DNA of 64,000 bases from Halichondria panicea (taxonomy: Eukaryota; Porifera; Demospongiae; Suberitida; Halichondriidae). The stretch spans positions 3,911,502 through 3,975,501 of the forward strand of contig NC_087393.1 in NCBI RefSeq assembly GCF_963675165.1, given 5' to 3'. Shown piece by piece: positions 46,901 to 57,700 of this stretch (position 1 is the first letter of the stretch; each line of letters starts with the position of its first letter). The notes beneath the pieces were generated by a model. The model was given only the letters and a program-made list of their open reading frames with translations. It did not search any database and had not been told where the DNA came from. The position numbers were made by a program, and so were the translations under genes.

Positions 46901-48331
46901 CAATTAGGCTCACTACTCATTAGGCTCACTGTATACATGTACAGAGGTTGATTGCATAATAATGTTCTGACCTTTTCAGGGGAAAGCAAAGGCTTGTTGG
47001 GTTTATGAGTGTACTGTTTACTTGTGTAAGGAAATTTTCTTCCCAACATAATAGGCTTGTTGGTTGTGTTATGCTCCCCAGCTAGGATTAGGTCATAATT
47101 TGTCATTAGTTGGCTTGGGTGTTTGCCTGTGATATGCATTGTAATTCTTCTGTGCCCAAAATTGAATCTTTTTATGAACTCCCAGTTTGTTGTAGGATCA
47201 CAATTGCTTTATATGTGCCTATGAGTGCCATTGCATGCAAGTTTGCTTGTGGGAGCCTATACATAATTATGTCTAAGGTACTTTGTGTATGGCTGTTCTC
47301 AGTATACTTTTTTAGGTTTGTTGGCTTGTGAGTTAGTGCTGTGTTACATGTATCTACCCAATTTTTAGTGTGCTGTCTATTATAGCAATTCAATTATAAT
47401 TATGTGGCTGAATGTTATTATTCAATTTAGTTTGTGTATTGATTGCATGATAATCTTTTGATCATTTAAAATTCAATTCTTTATGGGCTGGCTTGTTGGC
47501 TGGTGTTTGTCAGGTTCTGTGCTACTTGTGTGTAAGAACCATTGATTCTAGAGGTGATCTGCTTGGTTGGTAATACTCTTTCTTCCCCATGCAGTTCTGT
47601 GAAACAATCGTCACTGCTATCTGCCATGGTACCACCACCATCTTATGGGTCTGAGAAGTCCTACTCACTGTCACTACTATCCAAGATACCCAGGATACCT
47701 CATCCCCTGTGTACAGAGGCCTCTTTGTTATTGTTGTACCATAGAATTAATTGTAATTGTATTTCTTATAATGTATGTTCACTTTTGAGATTGATATTGA
47801 ATTTATATAAATACAAATTTCACACGAAATTTTAAGCAAATTTTTGATTGGTAACCTATGGTGATCGGACTCGGTATGGCTTCTGTTGACCTTCGAGAGA
47901 AGCCTTGCAAAGATGTGGAGCTCAGGAAGGTTGTAGCTTACCACAAATTAAATAAGAGTAGAGTAATGTGCGGTTGACACAAATATGTGTCAACCGCGGT
48001 TAACAGCTTATTCCTTAATAACGCAAATTTGCGTCAACCGCGGCTAATCGGTTAAGACAGAGATTGCTATTAGACACGTTTAAGTACATCAGAAATCTAT
48101 TTACTGGTGTGTAAAACTGCATGCATAGGCACAGTTTTTGTAGGCAGAAGAATGAATGTATTTTTACATTATAATTATACCTAGTTAAGTTGTATAGCAT
48201 AAATAATACCATGCAGAAGTATCTATATAATTATATCTATTTAATTATATTTATTTTAGCATAAGCTCACCTCCAACAGCCCAAACCAGGCTCATGACAA
48301 TAACTGAGATCCACAGTGAGTAATTCATCAT
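37746..48331 (-). CDS. Four-SRCR type I membrane receptor, unit 2 (intact)
   Basis: Ten GT-AG exons: 48331-48271, 44978-44786, 44692-44538, 44480-44294, 44167-44019, 40250-40064, 39065-38917, 38799-38613, 38489-38338, 38170-37746. They sum to 1845 nt, an exact 614-aa frame. Signal peptide [20 protein letters not shown]; four SRCR domains, each over two exons, with the six-cysteine group A pattern ([35 protein letters not shown], VALxC). Then a membrane helix ([18 protein letters not shown]), an RRHR stop-transfer, a Pro/Tyr-rich tail ([15 protein letters not shown]) and a terminal PPAY, a PPxY motif that binds WW domains, e.g. of NEDD4-type ligases. SRCR receptors in sponges are tied to aggregation and microbe binding; the role here is inferred. 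Exon 2 uses a shifted donor (AG|GTTAGT) compared with unit 1, changing Asn to Ser. Confidence 0.88.
39131..40014. mobile_element. 884-bp TTAA-flanked (piggyBac-like) non-autonomous element
   Basis: Terminal repeats CCCTTTCCCCGTT and AACGGGGAAAGGG (13 bp) are flanked by TTAA on both sides (39127-39130, 40015-40018). Units 1 and 3 have the empty site (GGTTAACATT). A perfect palindrome GCCGTCATATGACGGC lies just inside the right end. No transposase frame. It sits in the SRCR intron between exons 6 and 7. Confidence 0.88.
40445..41253. repeat. Inverted-repeat-bounded intronic element (unit 2)
   Basis: Counterpart of 9150-9931 with the non-inverted orientation of the inner 70-bp segment and a longer (CAGA)n run. 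Confidence 0.4.
41062..41104. repeat. (CAGA)n microsatellite (unit 2)
   Basis: About ten CAGA units; longer than in units 1 and 3. Confidence 0.9.
41533..43050. repeat. Outer palindromic element with about 170-bp arms
   Basis: The left arm (41533-41700: 'agcctccttcgcagcctctc', 'aattggaggaacaaagaaag', 'gagcctgccttgctaag') is repeated inverted at about 42863-43050, with a 35-bp extra piece in the right arm. A part copy lies at 20300-20400. Confidence 0.75.
41792..42550. mobile_element. Mutator-like TIR element, 759 bp, perfect 59-bp TIRs
   Basis: The first 59 bases (TAGCCTCGACTCAAGGCCGC...) match the reverse complement of the last 59 without a mismatch by eye. The 9-bp flanks TACAGTACA (41783-41791, 42551-42559) are identical. 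The TIR family is the same as 13987-15073. The interior is not recognised. Perfect TIRs suggest recent movement. Confidence 0.85.
43879..43906. repeat. (CA)n microsatellite (unit 2)
   Basis: Run of about 14 CA units next to SRCR exon 5. Confidence 0.9.
45615..46490 (+). repeat. Three tandem exon-like modules of about 360 bp
   Basis: Modules start near 45619, 45986 and 46341 ('gcaaagaaagatgc'-type). Each runs about 150 bp to a conserved 'ggatcacttcagaggtaagc'-type end that looks like a splice donor. They are followed by a repeated intron-like stretch ('gagctgatttaatatgctt', 'agagcctgtttttagagtgt'), and the second module is preceded by 'tttttcag'. No reading frame is conserved, so noncoding exon duplication is the likeliest reading. 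Confidence 0.6.
46640..47835 (+). other. Possible further exons of a plus-strand transcript inside the TTAA element
   Basis: A stretch bounded by 'tgttaatag' and 'cttacagtaagt' (about 46651-46747) and a later one beginning after 'ttccccatgcag' (47595) have exon-like borders. The latter has a short Ser/Pro-rich frame and ends in AT-rich sequence with possible polyadenylation signals. Weak evidence, no homology. Confidence 0.3.
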
Positions 48332-48942
48332 TGGTATGTTCAATATTTATGTTCAATGGAAACTGACAAGACTGACAAAAAACAATCATACACATGGTTA
48401 AATAAGAACCTGTCAGAATGTTCTAGAATAGTTACTAAATATAGACTAAATGATGCAATAACTAATAAGTCATAATCAGTCAGAGTTCAACCTTGAAATT
48501 ATAATTATGTTCAACACTCCCACTTAATTGCATGTTGTTGGTGGTTGAGACATAATTATACTGCATGTACGGTAGATGCTATAGTAGTATCAATATAACA
48601 TTGTATAGCTTTGCATGGTGTGTTATAAAATAGCTTTTTCTTTCTGTGGATCAGGGCCTCCTCCGCAACGAAGCAAAATCCAAGATATTGTGGCTAGAAG
48701 CCTATACATGAATGAATATTACTGTTAGTCTTTGTCGCATTGCAAGAGTTAAGCAGTTACAGCTGGAATACACACACACACACACACCATCAGATTTTTT
48801 GTATTCTAGGCTAAGTATGCAGTATGCACATTACAATGATGCATGCAATGTATATAATTATATACTAGTAAAACTTCAGTACTTTCTCTTATGTCTAATG
48901 CAGTACGTACTTGATACAAGTGTGTGTGCACAATATGTAACT
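48332..48942. other. 5' flank of SRCR unit 2 and 3' flank of B2
   Basis: Only about 600 bp separate the SRCR start from the B2 stop, against 7.7 kb in unit 1. Homology with unit 1 resumes at 48523 (with 20733). No gene. Confidence 0.5.
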
Positions 48943-51900
48943 TTAGTTGGTATCTCCACTTGATCTTGGATCGCTGCTTTCTTCACGTGAATCAGGTTTT
49001 GGAACATGATCATTTTCAGAATTGAGCTCTCTGTCTTGTACATCTAGCTCTCTCTCCCAGTTATACTCCTCGTCGAGTTGTCTCTCTCCATCGAAATCAT
49101 CGTTCATTTCTCGATCCTGAAGGTCTTCTTGTGGCAACATTACGTATTGTATCCTGCCTTTGTCGACAGCTGCTCTCCAACATCGAGTCCCCTGGATTCT
49201 TCTCACACAGCGAGCGAGCAGACCGGTCTCTTTCAGACGTTTGTACACATGGTAGGAGAGAATGAACAGGAACGTCACAAAGGCTATGCCTAGTGAAGTG
49301 TAAGTGGCAGTCATTTGTGTTTTGTTGCCTTTTCCACTAAATTCAGGTTGTTTTGTAGCCGAATCGAAGGAGAAAAATGACAAAATAGTTAGATTCGTGT
49401 AAAACGAAGCGTTGAGAATATTTAACCACAATTGCTTATAGATTCCACCCAAAAAAATAATTATGCTCAAAATGAGGATGCATATTACTGTCAATGCTAC
49501 CCCATAGTGTTTGTACTCGTTGTTCTTGGAGGTTATAGCAAACCAAATACTACTAATCATTCTAAATAAGAGTAACAGTCCAGTCCAGAAAATCGGTAGC
49601 GATGCTTGATAACATGAGGGCTAGTGTAAGCGTCAAAAAATGGCTTTAATTTAGCCACCCATCTCAGTCCTCTCACATGAGAATATCTTTGCAATGGTTG
49701 AATAAAAAGAAGCATTAAAGTGTACAGAACAGTAGCTATTCCAAACAAAACACCAATCACCACCAGAGCTAGGTGCTTCTCTCGCCAACACAGTACATTA
49801 CCGTCGGGTAACCAGTGTTGCTTACTGGTATTGTTAGGATAATGTATCGTTGAGCAGGAAAACACAGCCACTTCAGCTTGAAGAATTGTGGTGTAGGAAA
49901 GTAGTATGATTGTAGCCAGCACTTTCACAGCATTCTTACCAACAAATCGAGTAATCCGACTGGATTTTGAGCTAATAAGAATTAGTAGTCCTAATCCTGT
50001 CCAAACAAATATAGGGACAAGCAAATTCAAGACAACTTGTCCAAAAACATCAAAACCATTGTAAAAGCATACACTCATCCCTATATTCAAGTTGAACCAA
50101 GCCACCAGGCTGGATACGGCAGAAGACCATTGCAAAGGATGCAAGAACAATTCCTCGCTAACATGAAACATACTAGTGTAGAATAGGAATCCATTTATTG
50201 TTCCGTCTGTGATGGTCACATTACACCAAAGCATGAAGAGCAGAGCTAGAACTGCAATCACTAGAGAGCCTAGCAGAAGGAGAAGCCGGTATATAATGCT
50301 GTGGTCTGAACACTGGACACACTTGGTTGAACTTATGGCCGCGCTGTATGGCTTCTTACACGCTCCGCACAAAATTTCGTGTCTGTGTTGGCGACATTGC
50401 TGATCAAAAAGTCGATCCTGATTGAATGTTTCTGAATGACTGATGTTTATAGATGTTACATTATAGTCACAATAGAGCTGGGGACAATATAAAAACGTTA
50501 TGAAACCATTTCCAATTTTGGAGTCAGTATCAGTATCATTATGGTAACCTATCCATGTTAAGCCTGGTTTTCGAATAGTTTGGTCACGAGCATTATAAGT
50601 ACTGTCTCCGGCAGACCAGTAACAAAAGCCAGTTGTTTTGTTTAATATAGTTCCAAACGGACAGTTTCGGTATTTTATGTTTATCCATCGTAAATATTTT
50701 CCTCCTAGAGTCCCAGTATCAGATTCTATGAGAATAACCACTTTATCTTCTCCTGTAATATTTTGTCCTGATAGCACTTTCAGTGTTAAGGTGGTGCATT
50801 TAGCTTTGATAGTACGGTGGTAAGGTTTCCCTCTTGAGACGCTGGTCATGATAATAGTAGCTGGAACTGGATGGTTAAATTGTCCCACAGCAACTAGAGA
50901 CACTGTAAATGTTTGACCTGGATACATGGTTTTATCAACAAATTGAGTTCCACAATTCTTTGAATCGTTCTCACAAAAGCAAATATGTTTTGGAAAAGAA
51001 GTCACATAGGATTGATCAAATGTAATGTTCCAATGCCACAACGATTCATCGAAGATCTTGTTGTACATGTAGTCATTTATACTGTTCTTGATAAATGTTG
51101 TATAGCATTGATCCATAAACCCTCCGAATATCTGACTTCCAGCGTATCCAGCAGTGTTGTTGATCATTACCACGTGAATAGTGTCCAATATTGAGATCTT
51201 TTGAGCTGTAGTTAACGAATTATTATCATTGTACACTTGGTAAAAACACAGTGGCATAGATTGTAAACACTGATCTTCTGCGTATATGCCTCCTCCAGAT
51301 AAAGTAGCATTGTTATTTTCAAACGTCAATGTGGTATTTGAGGTGAACAAAATGTACGAACTCTGGCAGAGAACTAGGCCCCCACCGTCAAGGCCTGTAT
51401 TATTTGTTATGGTCACATTGCCACTGAACACTATAATAGAATTGAAAGCAGAAATGGCTGTTATGCTGTTGTTTACAAAGCTAGAGTCACTGATAAATGT
51501 TTCTCTTCTCTGTTTACTAATGTAAACAGTTGCTCCTCCTGCAATTAAATCTTGAGTATTAGCTCTGTGAGTCATCACTAGCTTGTTATTACTGAAGCTA
51601 CACCTTGTAATATTCACTTTATAGTGTGGAAAAGAAGATACTTGTGCCCCATTAATTTGATAGTTGTATATGTTGATTGCCACTCCACTATCAGCATTAG
51701 AAGCATTTAGTATGTTGTTTGTGAAGTTACAATTTTCAATTTCAATGGATAAATTGGGACAAGACTCCTCCGATTTAGTTTCATGAAACAGTAAATACAT
51801 TGCACCTCCTCTTAGTTGACCTATGTTGCTATTGAAAATGGTTTTTCTGAACATAATAGCATTTGTGTTTTCACACCGCTCGTGTCTGTACTTCCCCTTA

Positions 51901-52887
51901 TTTGTTGTTGGTGTTTTAGCAACAATGTAAGCACCCCCTCCCAAAAGAGCATTCCCGTTTTCAATTCTGCTATTTTCCACCAGTATGCTATTGATAATGT
52001 AGTCTATGTCACTTTCGAATAGGATATAAAGGTTGCCTCCTTTACTTGAGTAGCTATATGCTTCATTAGAACATAATGTTACGTTAGTCAGGACAATGCT
52101 AATGTTTGTACAGGATAGTAACACCAAAATTCCGGTAGCTCTGATTTGTGATAGAATATTAAAACTTTCTTTTCGAGGAAATAAACTTGTATTTCCATTC
52201 AAAAAGCTTGAACTACTAATGTTTAGAACTTGTATGTTTTCTCGGGTGTGTTCCCAGTGGACAGTCTCCGTACTTTAACACAAAATTACCTCCGACATAC
52301 CTGTCGTTGTGATCATCCCTACCAGTGTTGTTCACCAGTAGGCAGTCTTTCATTGTCGAGTATCTATACAGTCCCTCAGCAGCTATCCCGTATCCATTAC
52401 TGTCTCGAATGGTTATCGATTGCATTGTTATAGCAGTCACATCTTTAAGAGCAACTGCCGCTTGAATGGAGATTAAACTAAAATGGCTAAAAAAACTTTT
52501 GTCTGATATTTTTTGTCCACATGATGAGATGGTAAGGTTTCCAATAATGAGAGTATCTATGTTCTGAAAAATAAATCCCGCTGCTACAGTACAACGAATG
52601 TTAGCTGTTTTTTCTGCTGCACTGAATAATGTGATGCTCACAAGATTGGCTATTTGAAAGCTTAAACTCAGAGTGTGCAATCCTGGCATGAAAATGAACT
52701 GTGTGTTGTTCAAATGACTTACATTTGCATATTGGTTCAATGTCTTGCATGGTTGCCTTGGGCATGTCGTGTTCGATCCATTGTCTGGTCTGACGTACAA
52801 AATACTGTCCCAGTCTTGTCTGAAGTCTGTGAAACAGTCTCCTTGGTGTGTTATAGCCAACACAACAGCAAATAGTAGCAATTGCAT
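48943..52887 (-). pseudogene. Beta-helix + multi-TM receptor, gene B2 (two frameshifts)
   Basis: Near-identical to B1 but damaged differently. Residues 1 to about 212 are read from 52887; an extra C in CCC at 52253-52255 then shifts the frame and stops at 52216. The 881-residue middle part is open from 52202 to 49557, covering repeats, Cys module and six membrane helices. An extra AA near 49588-49592 shifts the frame just after KHRYRF, and the final helices and acidic tail are read from 49560 to 48943. B1 is intact at both of these points. The sequence still retains the TATA box and signal peptide. Pseudogene, or two assembly errors. Confidence 0.8.
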
Positions 52888-52945
52888 TTTACATAACCAG
52901 TGAAGTTATCAACTAAGTTTATGGTAGATCTACACACTTTCACTG

Positions 52946-52953
52946 CCTTTATA
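52946..52953 (-). promoter_or_regulatory. TATA box of gene B2
   Basis: ATATAAAGGCAG about 60 bp upstream of the B2 start, same as B1. Confidence 0.55.
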
Positions 52954-53610
52954 TTTTTGTTTCCTAAATGTTAGTTCTGAGCCCCCATATAATTGTTCTT
53001 CGCTTGCTGTTATTTTCTTGCTTATTATAATTTGCAAATAATATTATATGATTATTATTACGGCTTACTTTCGTCAGTGTGTGTTTGTACAACCAGCATG
53101 TACTGGAGAACTGGCAGTAATAACATGCATAAACACATGCACATTATTTAATTTCATGTGTTGGTAGTTGGTATTACCATGCAGGATGTACAGTATTATC
53201 AGTCTTCTGTTTAGTATAGTAAATTTAGTATAACACTGTAGTACGTTATATGCATGGTTTGTGTTGCATGGTATGTAGCTTATACTTTCTATGGAGCAAC
53301 GCCTCCTCAGCGGTAAGTCAAAATCCAAGAGTGGCTAGAAGCCTATATATAGAAACTGTTAGTTTTCGTCGCATTGCAACTGCGGAGTATAGTTACGGCT
53401 GGAATAGACACACCCACACCCACATACGCACGCAGTCAGCTTAATCGTATTCTTTGAGGAATAACAAGTATGCACTTTGCAATGTTGTTGCAATTTACAT
53501 TATGTATATACTTGTAAGTACATTTTGTTTTCTATTTCTATTTCTATAATGCAGTACTTGACACAAATGTGTCTACACTCTCTAGATATAGCTACAATGT
53601 ATCTTTAGTT
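52954..53610. other. Spacer, no gene recognised
   Basis: Equivalent of 25160-25822. Confidence 0.4.
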
Positions 53611-54215
53611 TCTCAGTTGGTATCTTCACTTGATCTTGGCTCACTGTTTTCTCCTCGTGAATCAGATGTTGTGGACATGATTATCTTCAGAATGCTCTCT
53701 CTCTTGTACATCTATACACGTGATAGGAGATAATGAAAAGAAATGTCAAAGGCTGTGACTATAGTTAAGTGTAGGTGGCAGTGAATTGTGTATTATTGCC
53801 TTGTCCACTAAATTCAGGTTGTTTTGTAGTTGAACGGAAAGAGAAAAATGACAAAATGGTTAACTATAACTATATAGATTTGTGTAAAACAAAGCATTAA
53901 GAATATTCAACCACATTTTTGGTATAGATTCCCACAAGAAAGTAAAAATTAGGATGCATTACTGTCAATGCTACCCCATAGTATTTGTACTCATTATTCT
54001 TGGAGGTCATAGCAAACCAAATCATTCTAAATAAGAGTATACAGTCCAGTCCAGAATCGATAGTGATGTTTAATCAAATGTGGGCTAGTGTAAGCGTAAA
54101 AAATGGCTTTAGTTTGCCACTCATCTTCGTCCTCTCACATGAAAATATTTGTAGCGCGCGGTTGAATAAAAGGGAGCATTAAAGTGTACAGAGCATTGAA
54201 GTACATGTATATTAT
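53611..54215 (-). pseudogene. 3' relic of a beta-helix 7TM receptor gene (units 2/3 junction)
   Basis: Same decayed fragment as 25823-26430, with the same internal deletion after the acidic-tail end. Confidence 0.75.
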
Positions 54216-54794
54216 TATGCGCATTCCTAACACGTTGGTAAAGTTATTTTTGTGTGTGATCTCTACCTTCATTTCCTCGCCAAATTTACACCCTATATAC
54301 ATGTATACGGTCAAGAGCAGATGAGGGGATGGAGCGTCTTCCTGGTCTTAATCTGAATAGTATTGCGATCCTTTTTTGCGGATTCACTAACATCTTAACC
54401 ACACTCCTTGTTTGTAATGTGCTAAGTGCTCTGTACATGTGTGACTGATAACATGTTTGATCTAATAATGGAACCTGCAATACAGAGGATTTCAAGTTGG
54501 TTGGCAGAAGTTAAAACTTGAAGTGCAATCAACCATGACCACTAGTGAAGTAAAACATACATGTTTGTACAGCATCTTTGTTTGTGGACTTTTAGGCACA
54601 ATAATATTATAGTTTGGCATATCTTTCAATATAATTATTAGTCATTGTCAAGTATATGCACTTTGCAATGTTGTTGCAATGTGTATCATTTACATTATGA
54701 AATGTTTATACTAGTAAGTACTTTCTGTTTTTTATGTCTAATGCAGTATTTCACACAAGTGTGTATGGATAGCTACAATGTATCTAAATAAACT
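54216..54794. other. Spacer, no gene recognised
   Basis: Equivalent of 483-1042; shares the 'caatgtgtatca' block with unit 2. Confidence 0.4.
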
Positions 54795-57700
54795 TTAATT
54801 GGTTTCTTCACTTGATCTTGGCTCGCAGCTTTCTTCTTGTGAATCAGGTTTTGGAACATGATCATCTTCAGAATTGAGCTCTCTGTCTTGTACATCTAGC
54901 TCTCTCTCCCAGTTATAATTCTCGTCGAGCTGTCTTTCGCCATTGAAATCATTGTTCATTTCTTGAACCTGAGGGTCTTCTTGGGGCAGCCTTACGTATT
55001 GTATCCTGCCTCTGTTCCAGTGTTCGACAGCTGCTCTCCAACATCGAGTCCCCTGAATACTTCCCACACAGCGAGCGAGCAGACTGGTCTCTTTCAGACG
55101 TTTGTACACATGGTAGGCGAGAATGAACAGAAACGTCACAAAGGCTATGACTAGTGAAGTGTAAGTGGCAGTGATTTGTGTTTCGTTGCCTCTTCCACTA
55201 AATTCAGGTTGTCTTGTAGCCGAATAAAATGAAAAAAATGACAAAATGGTTAGATTTGTGTAAAACGAAGCATTAAGAATATTCAACCACTGTTGTTTGT
55301 AGATTCCTCCAAGAAAAACAATAATACTCAAAATAAGGATGCATATTACTGTCAATGCTACCCCATAGTCCTTGTACTCGTTGTTCTTTGAGGTAACAGC
55401 AAACCAAATACTACTAATCATTCTAAATAAGAGTAACAGCCCAGTCCAGAATCGATAGCGATGCTTGATCACATGAGGGCTAGTGTAAGCGTCAAAAATG
55501 GCTTTAGTTTAGCCACCCATCTCAGTCCCCTCACATGAGAATATCTTTGCAATGGTTGAATAAAGGAGCATTATAGTATACAGAACAGTAGCTATTCCAA
55601 ACAAAACACCAATCACCACCAGAGCTAGGTGCTTCCCTTGCCAACACAATACATTACCGTCGGGTAACCAGTGTTGCTTACTGGTATTGTTAGGTGTAGT
55701 ATCCACCGGAACTATCTAGAAGTAGCTGTAATGTATCTGTAATGATCTAGAACAATCTAGCTAGAATTGGAACTGTACTTTGTACTTAGTGGAAACTTCT
55801 AGAAGTTACTTTAGCTTTGTATATATAAGAAGGTTCTGTACTGTGCTCGGTGTGTTCTATTCTACCCCAAGAATATTTATCTATGTCAAAGTGAAGACAA
55901 TTAATAGATACAACATTAGGATATTGTATCGTTGAGCAGGAAAACACAGCCACTTCAGCTTGAAGAATTGTGGTGTAGGAAAGTAGTATGATTGTAGCCA
56001 GCACTTTCACAGCATTCTTACCAACAAATCGAGTAATCCGACTTGATTTTGAGCTAATAATAATTAGTAGTCCTAATCCTATCCAAACAAATAGAGGTAC
56101 AAACAAATTCAAGATGACTTGTCCAAAAACATCGAAACCATTGTAAAAGCACACACTCATGCCTATATACAAGTTGAACCAAGCCACCAGGCTGGATAAG
56201 GCAGAAGACCATTGCAAAGGATGTAAGAATAATTCCTCGCTAACATGAAACATACTAGTGTAGAATAGGAATCCATTTATTGTTCCGTCTGTGATGGTCA
56301 CATTACACCAAAGCATGAAGAGCAGAGCTAGAACTGCAACCACTAGAGGGCCTAGCAGAAGGAGAAGCCGGTATGTAATACTATGGTCTGAACACTGGAC
56401 ACACTTGGTTGAACTTATGGCTGAGCTGTATGGCGTCCTACACGCTCCACATAAAATTCCGGTTCTGTCTCTTCGACATTGCTGATCTGGATCGAATGTT
56501 TCACTGATGTTTATAGATATTACATTATAGTCACAATACAGCTGTGGACAGTATGAAAACTTTATGAAACCATTTCCAATTTTGGAGTCAGTATCAGTAT
56601 CGTTATGGTAACCTATCCATGTTAAGCCTGGTTTTTGAATAGTTTGGTCACTAGCGTTATAAGTACTGTCTTCGGAAGACCAATAACAAAAGCCAGTTGT
56701 TTTATTTATTACAGTTCCCAATGGACAGTTTCGATATGTTATGTTTATCGATCGTGAGTAAGTTCCTCCTAGGGCACCAGAGTCTGATTGTATGAGAATT
56801 ACTACTTTTCCCTCTCTTGTAGTAGTATTTTGTCCTGATGTCAGTGTTATGGTACTGCATTCAGCTTTGATAGTATGATGGTAAGGTTTCCCTCTTGAGA
56901 TGTTGGCCAAGATCAAGATAGTAGCTGGAACAGGATTGTTAAATTGTCCCACAGCAACAAGAGACACATCGAACAATTGACCTGGATATATGGTTTGATG
57001 GATACTTCTGTTGTTTTTTTCACAATTAATTTTTTTTCCTGCACAAAAGCAAATATGTTTTGGAAATGAGGTCACATAGGAGAGATTAGATTTGTTCCAT
57101 TGCCATGAAACTTCATTAAAAATTTTTTTGTAAACTAGCGTACTATTGATGCCAAATGTTGTATGGCATTTATCCATAAACCCTCCAAATATCTGACTTC
57201 CAGCGTATCCAGCAGTGTTGTTGATCATTACCACATGAATGGTGTCCAATATTTGCTTCTTTTGAGGTTTAGGTAACGAATTGCTAGCAATGTGCACTTG
57301 ATAAAAACACAGTGGCTTAGATTGTAAGCACTGATCTTCTGCGTATATGCCTCCTCCAGATAAAATAGCTTTGTTATTTTCAAATGTCAAAGTGGTATTT
57401 GGGCTGAACAAAATGTACGAACTTTGACAGAGAACTAGGCCCCCACCATCAAGGCCTGTATTATTTGTTATGGTCACAATGCCACTGAACACAATATTTG
57501 ACCTGAAAGCAGAAATGGCCGTTATGCTGTTATTTACAAAGCTAGAGTCATTGATAATGTTTGTCTTCTCTGTTTACTAATGAAGACAGTAGCTCCTCCG
57601 GAAATTAGATCTTGACTATTTTCTGTCTGCGTTAAAAGTTTGTTTCTCAGAAAGTGACTTCGAGCAATGATAACTGTATTGAAAGGAAGAGATGTTGCTT

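Larger units (their letters stand above)
45526..48051. mobile_element. 2.5-kb TTAA-flanked (piggyBac-like) element
   Basis: The 16-bp terminal repeats CCGATTAGCCGCGGTT / AACCGCGGCTAATCGG are perfect and flanked by TTAA (45522-45525, 48052-48055). Unit 1 has the uninterrupted site ('cttgtttaagacag'). Subterminal hairpins lie at the right (GCGGTTGACAC...GTGTCAACCGC, and ACGCAAATTTGCGT). No transposase is seen. The interior holds three exon-like tandem modules. It lies in intron 1 of the intact SRCR gene. Confidence 0.87.
25949..53734. repeat. Tandem segmental duplication, unit 2
   Basis: Second unit, 27.8 kb, in the same orientation as unit 1. It differs from unit 1 by a full-length Ty3/gypsy element in gene A, an 884-bp and a 2.5-kb TTAA-flanked insertion, a 2.5-kb palindrome-rich insertion in the SRCR gene, and absence of the Reeler-gene block. 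Confidence 0.92.
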
